DNA of 37,447 nt, from contig DCYG01000046.1 of assembly GCA_002331025.1 (NCBI GenBank), positions 1 to 37,447 on the forward strand, given 5' to 3'. The position numbers were made by a program, and so were the translations under genes. The notes beneath the pieces were generated by a model, which searched no databases, was not told the DNA's origin, and saw nothing but the letters and a program-made list of their open reading frames with translations. This DNA is from Firmicutes bacterium UBA2116. Lineage in GTDB: Bacteria; Bacillota; Clostridia; Tissierellales; Sedimentibacteraceae. This document shows positions 32,401-37,447 of the stretch, piece after piece; the stretch's first letter is position 1, and each line of letters opens with the position of its first letter.

Positions 32401-32450
32401 GATGACCCAAATTTTTAATTTGGTGTCAGTCGCTTATACTGTAAGTGCAA
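32401..32450 (+). repeat. two-hairpin structured repeat, copy 3
   Basis: Hairpin 1: TGACCCAAAT (32403-32412), loop TTTTA, ATTTGGTGTCA (32418-32428). Hairpin 2: CGCTTATACTGTAAGTG (32431-32447). Follows the HD-GYP stop by 17 bases and precedes an A-rich run and a terminator. Confidence 0.85.
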
Positions 32451-32456
32451 AAACAA

Positions 32457-32488
32457 AACAGGCGGTTTACACCGTCTGTTATTTTTAT
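32457..32488 (+). terminator. terminator behind structured repeat copy 3
   Basis: AACAGGCGGT-ttac-ACCGTCTGTT then ATTTTTAT; ten pairs including one G-T. Confidence 0.85.
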
Positions 32489-32491
32489 ATC

Positions 32492-32517
32492 GTCATTCTG
32501 AACGCAGTGAAGAATCT
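32492..32517 (+). repeat. dispersed GTCATTCTGAACGC...GAAGAATCT repeat
   Basis: GTCATTCTGAACGCAGTGAA followed by GAATCT, same family as 29776-29800, directly abutting the deacetylase stop codon. Confidence 0.7.
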
Positions 32518-33414
32518 CTATTTTAAAACCGCAAATTCATACCCTTCTGTTTTTAAATGCTCTATAATATCAGGTAGGATTTCCGCCGAAACCTGTTTAG
32601 TATCGTGCATAAGAACTATTATTCTGTCCTTATTTATTATCGTAGCCTTTAATCTTTCCATAAGTATTTCGGCTTTCGGATTTACATATTCCGAATCTCC
32701 GGTGAGTGCATTCCAATCAACACTTACATAACCTAAATCATGCAAATCATTCATATACTTTTTCTTATGCGGTTCAAACCCTCCGCCCGGAAATCTGAAT
32801 AATCTTGTAGAAAAATCATCTCCGAGCCATTTTTTTATGGCATCTTCAGACATCTTTATTTCACCGATAAAACTATCTTTATCTTTTAGAAATTTATCTG
32901 TTTCGTGAGTGTATGAATGAACCCCGATGGCATGACCTCTATCCTTTATTTCCTTTAACATATATCCGTTTTTTTCACACATTTTGCCTAAAACAAAGAA
33001 GGTTGCATAAATATTGTATCTTTCTAAGGTTTCTAAGACGAGTGGAGTTACATTATTGGATGGACCATCATCAAATGTCAGAAATGCTACTTTTCCCTCA
33101 TGAGAGCTTATATCTTCAACATTAATACTTAATATTTCTTTTTCGTCTATATCTTCAACTTTTAAATTATCAGCTACCAAGATTTCATACGCAACACCAT
33201 TATCTCTTAGCCTTTTTAATTCATTGCTAAAAGAAATTGATTGGTTATTACTATTTGTATTGCTTAAATAAACAGGTTTTTGAAGTATAATTTCAGAACC
33301 GTCGCTTGCTATGGCAATATCTTTGATAAATAATGAGCCGACAACTAAAGATAACATCATAACAAACATAGTTAAAACAGTTTTTCCGCGTCTCGTAAGC
33401 TTATAACTATGCAC
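32518..33414 (-). CDS. polysaccharide deacetylase (NodB domain)
   Basis: A 298-residue exported enzyme. There is a membrane anchor or signal at about 13-37 (TVLTMFVMMLSLVVGSLFI) and a spacer to about 105. The NodB domain of carbohydrate esterase family 4 follows: TFDDGPS (catalytic base and metal Asp), HSYTHE (His metal ligands), RFPGGG, DWN and LMHD. It probably deacetylates peptidoglycan or another surface glycan. GTG start after AAGGTGG, four bases apart. It lies 18 bases after the unknown gene at 33433-34095 and is probably co-transcribed with it. Confidence 0.9.
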   Translation of the reverse strand: MHSYKLTRRGKTVLTMFVMMLSLVVGSLFIKDIAIASDGSEIILQKPVYLSNTNSNNQSISFSNELKRLRDNGVAYEILVADNLKVEDIDEKEILSINVEDISSHEGKVAFLTFDDGPSNNVTPLVLETLERYNIYATFFVLGKMCEKNGYMLKEIKDRGHAIGVHSYTHETDKFLKDKDSFIGEIKMSEDAIKKWLGDDFSTRLFRFPGGGFEPHKKKYMNDLHDLGYVSVDWNALTGDSEYVNPKAEILMERLKATIINKDRIIVLMHDTKQVSAEILPDIIEHLKTEGYEFAVLK

Positions 33415-33432
33415 TGTACCACCTTCACAATA

Positions 33433-34095
33433 TTATTTTTCAGGTTCAATAAACTGTAATATATTATTTATCTTTTCTATCTCATATTTAACGGTGAAAT
33501 CCTGCTCGGTATGTAATTTCTTCATGTTATCTATAGCAGTTTTATAATTATTAATTTTCTCAGTGAGTTTTTTTATTTCCTTTTCAAAATCAGAAACAAC
33601 CTCATTTGACTCTTTAGTAAATGCCTCCGAAAAATCATTAAGGCATCTTAATTTATCGTTTCCATCCCTCAGTAAGCTCTCGACCTTTACATTGGATGAA
33701 GCAATGATATTTAATATCGATTGTCTTTTTACGTCCGTCGGCAAATAATCAGGCAGTGCCTTTTGGAAGCTTTCAACTATTGCTAAGGAATTTATTCCTT
33801 CTGTTAAAATGTCAAAATTCCTGTAAATTTCATCAATTTTAAGCAGCTTCTTTCTCTTAACAACGGCTATCGGATCACTGTCGTCACCGCCGATAACAAT
33901 CGTTTCAGCTTCTGTTTCAGCCTTTTTAACATCATCTTGTATTTTATTCTTTATTACTTCTGTAAATTGTGGTTTTTCAATTTCTGTCTTGGTAATTTGT
34001 TCTTCTGCTATGTCTTCATTCGAATTGTTTACTTGACTCTCATTTTCGACTTTTTCAATAAGTCCTAACTTTTCCAGTATATTTTTTCTCTCCAT
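33433..34095 (-). CDS. unknown coiled-coil protein
   Basis: I do not recognise it. About 220 residues, soluble and without signal peptide. Residues about 15-80 are acidic, Glu/Asn-rich and probably disordered. The rest is helical, with coiled-coil character at about 155-215 (VSDFEKEIKKLTEKINNYKT). The start is uncertain: ATG 34095 is 11 bases after AGGGGAG, while GTG 34107 lies too close to that site. It is upstream of, and probably co-transcribed with, the polysaccharide deacetylase. Confidence 0.65.
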   Translation of the reverse strand: MERKNILEKLGLIEKVENESQVNNSNEDIAEEQITKTEIEKPQFTEVIKNKIQDDVKKAETEAETIVIGGDDSDPIAVVKRKKLLKIDEIYRNFDILTEGINSLAIVESFQKALPDYLPTDVKRQSILNIIASSNVKVESLLRDGNDKLRCLNDFSEAFTKESNEVVSDFEKEIKKLTEKINNYKTAIDNMKKLHTEQDFTVKYEIEKINNILQFIEPEK

Positions 34096-34207
34096 TACAG
34101 CAGCCACTCCCCTGTTTAATAAAAATTACATTATATCAATTTATGATACCATCTTATTACGAAAAAGTCAATAAATACGATTTCTTGTCGAAAATTTTTA
34201 GCATCCT

Positions 34208-34262
34208 CTGTCATTCAGGGTGAAAATTTCCATGTAACTACGAGTGACAACAAAGAATCTCT
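34208..34262 (+). repeat. decayed GTCATTC...AAAGAATCT repeat
   Basis: GTCATTCAGGGTG at the left and GTGACAACAAAGAATCT at the right recall the dispersed repeat at 29776 and 32492, separated by unrelated bases. A weak match. Confidence 0.3.
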
Positions 34263-34341
34263 CTCTAATTTTTTAAACAATATATGGCAAAACATTCTTA
34301 TTTATGCTAAAATTATTAATAAACCTTATTAGGAGTCGACT

Positions 34342-35829
34342 ATGTTATTTATAACATCAGAAAATCTAAAGCCCAACATGGTATTAGCTATGGATTTAAC
34401 CTTATATAATAAATATAATTTTAAGACACTCCTTCTAAAAGGAGGTCAACCCCTTAGTATTTCAATAATAAATAAAATCAGGTCTAATAATATTTCAGGT
34501 GTATATATTAAAAATGAAGAGCTGAGCAAGAATTTATATAATAAGATTGACGATGAATTAGAAGGGGAGCTTTTAACAAGAATAAAAGATATATTTTATA
34601 AATATAAGCTGAATAATATTATAGATAAAAAATTAATCTGGGATATAGAAGATTTAGCAGATAACCTGATTAAAGAATCCATAGTTAACAAGACGTTGTA
34701 TTACAACACCCTTAATTTTAACAGCTACGACGACTATTATTTTCAGCATTGTCTTAACACATGCATTTTAAGCATTTCATTGGGAGATTCCTTGGACATA
34801 AAAGGTCGTACGCTGCAGGAATTGGCCATTGCCGCCCTGCTCCATGATATTGTCATGTTAACTTTTCCGGAAGAAATCATTTGTAAAAAGGATAAGCTAA
34901 GTAAAAAAGAAATTCAAACCATAAAGCATCACCCCATCAAGGCGGTAAAAGAATTTAAGTCTTTTGTTTCAAATGATATTTTAAGAGGAATATTAAACCA
35001 TCATGAGCATGTAGACGGCACAGGATATCCTTATGGGTTAACAGGAAACAGAATACATCTATTCGGAAAAATAATTGCTGTTTGTGACTCTTATCAGGCA
35101 TTAACCACTGATTTTCATTACAGGAAGGCAAAAAGTAAGGCACAGGCATATAAATACATAGCAGACAACATTGACACAAAATTTGACTCTGAAACATCAA
35201 AAGTATTTTTACAAAACATTATACTATATCCTGTCAGCGAATATGTAAAGCTAAACATCAATAAAACAGCTATGGTATGTGAAAACAATGCAGGAATTCC
35301 GCTCCGGCCTATAGTCAAAATAATTAACGCGGATGGAACATTAAGTGATGAAATAAATTTAATATACGAAGAAAACAAAGATATTGAAATTATAGATACG
35401 GGGCATACATACGAGTACGTCGTAAGCTCCTGCCTTTGCGGCGAAAAAACAAGATATGACGGAAAAGTATTTATCGATGAAAAAATAAAAAAATTAGTTG
35501 ATGATAACAAGGCAATCATGGTCTGTCCTGAGATTATGGGAGGCATGTCGGTACCACGCCTTCCATGCGAAATACAAAACGGTAAAGTTATCAATATTGC
35601 TTCAGATAACAAAACCAATTATTTTGTTGACGGAGCGATAGAAACACTAAAAACAGTCAACAAATACGGTATAAAAAAGGCCATATTAAAAGAAAAAAGC
35701 CCTTCCTGCGGAAGCAGCTGCATTTACGATGGTTCATTCACCAAGAAGCTCATCCCCGGCGAAGGTATAACTACAAGATTGTTGCGATTAAATAACATAG
35801 AAGTAATAAGCGATGAAGAATTTATGTGA
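34342..35829 (+). CDS. HD-GYP / DUF523 fusion protein
   Basis: A 495-residue fusion. Residues 1-355 parallel the whole HD-GYP protein at 31244-32383, including its N-terminal module. The metal ligands are kept (FQHCLN, His168-Asp169, HHP, NHHEHVDGTGYPYG at 219-232, CDS), but HDIGK is HDIVM (168-172) and DVYDALTSDR is DSYQALTTDF, so c-di-GMP turnover may be altered or lost. Residues 361-495 are a complete DUF523 domain: SSCLCGEKTRYDG, VCPEIMGGMSVPR and SPSCGSSCIYDGSF. DUF523 includes TudS-type [4Fe-4S] thiouracil desulfidases, and the three cluster cysteines are present (about Cys364, Cys395, Cys456). GGAG precedes the ATG. I do not know of this fusion in characterised proteins. Confidence 0.9.
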   Translation: MLFITSENLKPNMVLAMDLTLYNKYNFKTLLLKGGQPLSISIINKIRSNNISGVYIKNEELSKNLYNKIDDELEGELLTRIKDIFYKYKLNNIIDKKLIWDIEDLADNLIKESIVNKTLYYNTLNFNSYDDYYFQHCLNTCILSISLGDSLDIKGRTLQELAIAALLHDIVMLTFPEEIICKKDKLSKKEIQTIKHHPIKAVKEFKSFVSNDILRGILNHHEHVDGTGYPYGLTGNRIHLFGKIIAVCDSYQALTTDFHYRKAKSKAQAYKYIADNIDTKFDSETSKVFLQNIILYPVSEYVKLNINKTAMVCENNAGIPLRPIVKIINADGTLSDEINLIYEENKDIEIIDTGHTYEYVVSSCLCGEKTRYDGKVFIDEKIKKLVDDNKAIMVCPEIMGGMSVPRLPCEIQNGKVINIASDNKTNYFVDGAIETLKTVNKYGIKKAILKEKSPSCGSSCIYDGSFTKKLIPGEGITTRLLRLNNIEVISDEEFM

Positions 35830-35837
35830 TATAAAAC

Positions 35838-35870
35838 TCCGAGGATAATTTAATCCTCGGAATTCATTTT
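35838..35870. terminator. bidirectional terminator
   Basis: TCCGAGGAT-aattta-ATCCTCGGA with T-rich flanks, between the convergent HD-GYP/DUF523 and FMN-binding genes. Confidence 0.75.
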
Positions 35871-35877
35871 ATGTAGA

Positions 35878-36222
35878 TTATTTTCCCGCTAAAGCATTAT
35901 TAACTGCTTCTATTATAGCATTGCTTGTAACAGTGGCTCCTGCTACTACATCAACCTTTGTTGAATCAGCTTCAACTATCAGACCAGGTATTTTATCGAT
36001 TGCTTCAGAACCGATACCAGGAGTTTCGCCTTCGCCTACTGCTTCAACAGCTGTTATATCGTCACCGTTAACAGTCACTGTAACTTTAACTTCTCCGCCA
36101 AATCCTTCAGCAGTACCAGTCAATGTTTTAGCTTCTCCGCCTGCAGCCGGTTCACCCTTAGAGCATGCTGCAAAGCTGAATAACACCAACACTAAAACTA
36201 ATAATAAAGATAATTTTTTCAT
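35878..36222 (-). CDS. FMN-binding domain lipoprotein (short)
   Basis: A 114-residue protein starting at ATG 36222 after AAGGAGG. Lipobox FAAC with Cys20, then one FMN_bind domain (about 33-112) with AGAT at 94-97 and Thr97 as the likely flavin attachment residue. Signal length, TGT/TGTAEGFGGEV block, ETPGIG and AGAT positions coincide residue by residue with the partial gene at 1-745, so the two are recent paralogues; this one stops where the other continues into its second domain. A surface one-electron carrier is an inference. Confidence 0.88.
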   Translation of the reverse strand: MKKLSLLLVLVLVLFSFAACSKGEPAAGGEAKTLTGTAEGFGGEVKVTVTVNGDDITAVEAVGEGETPGIGSEAIDKIPGLIVEADSTKVDVVAGATVTSNAIIEAVNNALAGK

Positions 36223-36438
36223 TTCTACCTCCTTATACATACTTGTACCATAAAATTATACCACAATTTCTCAGAAAAGGAAGTATAGTTATTTTATTAA
36301 CGAGTGACGTTAAAGATTACGAGCAACCTCTGTTTCTTGAGACTTATTGTAACAGCTCCTGATAAAAAGATAGTTGAAACATGATGTGACTTCATCTTAA
36401 AATAAATACATTCAATTAATAATAAGGAGCCAAATACA

Positions 36439-37356
36439 ATGGAAAATTTACATGCAATTATACCTACATATTTAGAATATGTGCAAAATTACAAAAGGTT
36501 GGATGAGAAAACTTTAAAAGCGTATAGAATTGATTTAAAGCAGTTCAATGTGTATATTTCAAACTGTACTGAGTTATCCATTACTAAAATAATAGAAGAT
36601 TATATTTCCGGTCTTCATAAGCAATATAAGCCAAAAACTGTAAAAAGAAAAATAGCCAGTTTAAAAGCATTCTTTCGTTACATGGAATATAAGGATATAA
36701 CGGAAATTAATCCTTTTAACAAAATACAGATCAGGTTCAGGGAGCCCGTCATTCTGCCAAAAACAATACCCTTACATTTGATTGAGGCACTATTATCTGC
36801 TCTTTACAAGCAAAAAACTCAAACAAAAACTTTCCACGAGTATAACTGCATTGTACGAGACATCGCAGTAATAGAACTGCTTTTTGCCACCGGTATGCGG
36901 ATTTCCGAATTATGTACCCTAAAGCCTGGAAGTGTGGATTTAATTGACCAAAAAATATTAATCCTTGGAAAAGGAAGAAAGGAACGACAGCTTCAAATAA
37001 GTAACCCTGATGTTCTAACCGCAATAAACTCTTATTATTCAATATTTAAAGACAAAATAAAAAAGGCCGGTTATTATTTCATAAATCGGTTAGGGCATAG
37101 ACTTTCAGAACAATCTGTTCGTAACATGATAAATAAGTATACCACTATTGCCGGCATTGACCTGCATATTACACCACATATGTTTCGTCATTCATTTGCA
37201 ACCCTGCTTCTTGAAGAAGACGTTGATATACGATATATCCAGGAAATGCTCGGACATAGCTCAATCAACGTTACAGAAATATATACCCACGTAGCTATTT
37301 CAAAACAAAAAACCATCCTTGAAACAAAACACCCGAGGAATAAGCTTAGCTGGTAG
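36439..37356 (+). CDS. tyrosine recombinase (XerC/XerD family)
   Basis: A 305-residue site-specific recombinase. N-terminal SAM-like DNA-binding domain (about 5-90, LEYVQNYKRLDEKTLKAYRI). Catalytic residues are visible: Arg in ATGMRISELC, Lys in GKGRKERQL, His and Arg in HMFRHSFAT, His in LGHSSI and Tyr in IYTHV. AAGGAG precedes the ATG. No excisionase, other phage genes or clear attachment site are nearby; it may be an orphan recombinase or one end of an element beyond the window. The last 90 bases hold nothing recognisable. Confidence 0.9.
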   Translation: MENLHAIIPTYLEYVQNYKRLDEKTLKAYRIDLKQFNVYISNCTELSITKIIEDYISGLHKQYKPKTVKRKIASLKAFFRYMEYKDITEINPFNKIQIRFREPVILPKTIPLHLIEALLSALYKQKTQTKTFHEYNCIVRDIAVIELLFATGMRISELCTLKPGSVDLIDQKILILGKGRKERQLQISNPDVLTAINSYYSIFKDKIKKAGYYFINRLGHRLSEQSVRNMINKYTTIAGIDLHITPHMFRHSFATLLLEEDVDIRYIQEMLGHSSINVTEIYTHVAISKQKTILETKHPRNKLSW

Positions 37357-37447
37357 TGATAGTTGTATTAATTATACTTTGCGTTTTATTTCTTTTATAA
37401 AAAACTTTATTAATCACTTTTACCAATAAAGGATAATAAGTAATTAT

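Noticed and set aside
32390..32731. Plus-strand open frame after the first HD-GYP gene (similarly 3317-3547)
   Set aside because: Both run through the structured repeat, the terminator and the antisense strand of the next gene.

Overview
The window looks like chromosome of a low-GC, anaerobic, probably spore-forming Firmicute of the Clostridia/Tissierellia type. The reasons are AT-rich intergenic DNA, GGAGG ribosome binding sites, two T-box leaders, a SpoVB-like flippase, DnaD/DnaI-type helicase loaders, a 4-hydroxybutyrate dehydrogenase close to the Clostridium kluyveri enzyme, a glycyl radical enzyme and DUF1540 proteins. A Sedimentibacter-like organism is possible, but the genus is a guess. 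No rRNA, tRNA or CRISPR array was seen.

Layout. 1-5000: minus-strand envelope genes, namely an FMN-binding lipoprotein cut by the window edge, a secreted copper-amine-oxidase-N/beta-propeller protein, a double DUF1540 protein and a DUF3810 membrane protein with HExxH. 5200-9130: plus-strand 4-hydroxybutyrate dehydrogenase, then a valine T-box and an archaeal-type valyl-tRNA synthetase that looks richer in GC than its surroundings. 9240-12160: a csoR-copA copper operon, with a CopZ-like domain fused to CopA and preceded by an internal ribosome binding site. 12268-13398: Fe-S aldo/keto reductase. 13405-16811: ilvN-ilvC-ilvB under an isoleucine T-box. 16854-20760: a glycyl radical enzyme, its activase and an XRE-cupin regulator. 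20956-23171: SpoVB-like flippase and a CmpB-type membrane protein. 23280-26972: Mn pyrophosphatase with CBS/DRTGG, DnaI-like and DnaD-like genes. 27071-29046: M23 peptidase with unusual N-terminal repeats. 29250-35829: HD protein, long HPF, a gene-free DnaA-box region, two HD-GYP proteins (the second fused to DUF523), a polysaccharide deacetylase and an unknown coiled-coil protein. 35878 to end: a second FMN-binding lipoprotein and an orphan tyrosine recombinase.

Functional themes are copper homeostasis (CsoR represses, CopA exports, CopZ delivers), T-box-controlled branched-chain amino acid supply and valine charging, radical-based fermentation, covalent-flavin lipoproteins and signalling through HD-GYP domains.

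The items most worth a second look are: (i) a glycyl radical enzyme whose CxE active-site motif is C-V-V, with an activase lacking the usual extra Fe-S cluster domain; (ii) an HD-GYP/DUF523 fusion with an altered HDxGK motif; (iii) the CopA-CopZ fusion with an internal translation start; (iv) a three-copy structured two-hairpin repeat, each copy followed by a terminator-like hairpin; (v) a DnaA-box cluster far from any dnaA gene; (vi) five 23-residue basic repeats ahead of the membrane anchor of the M23 peptidase.
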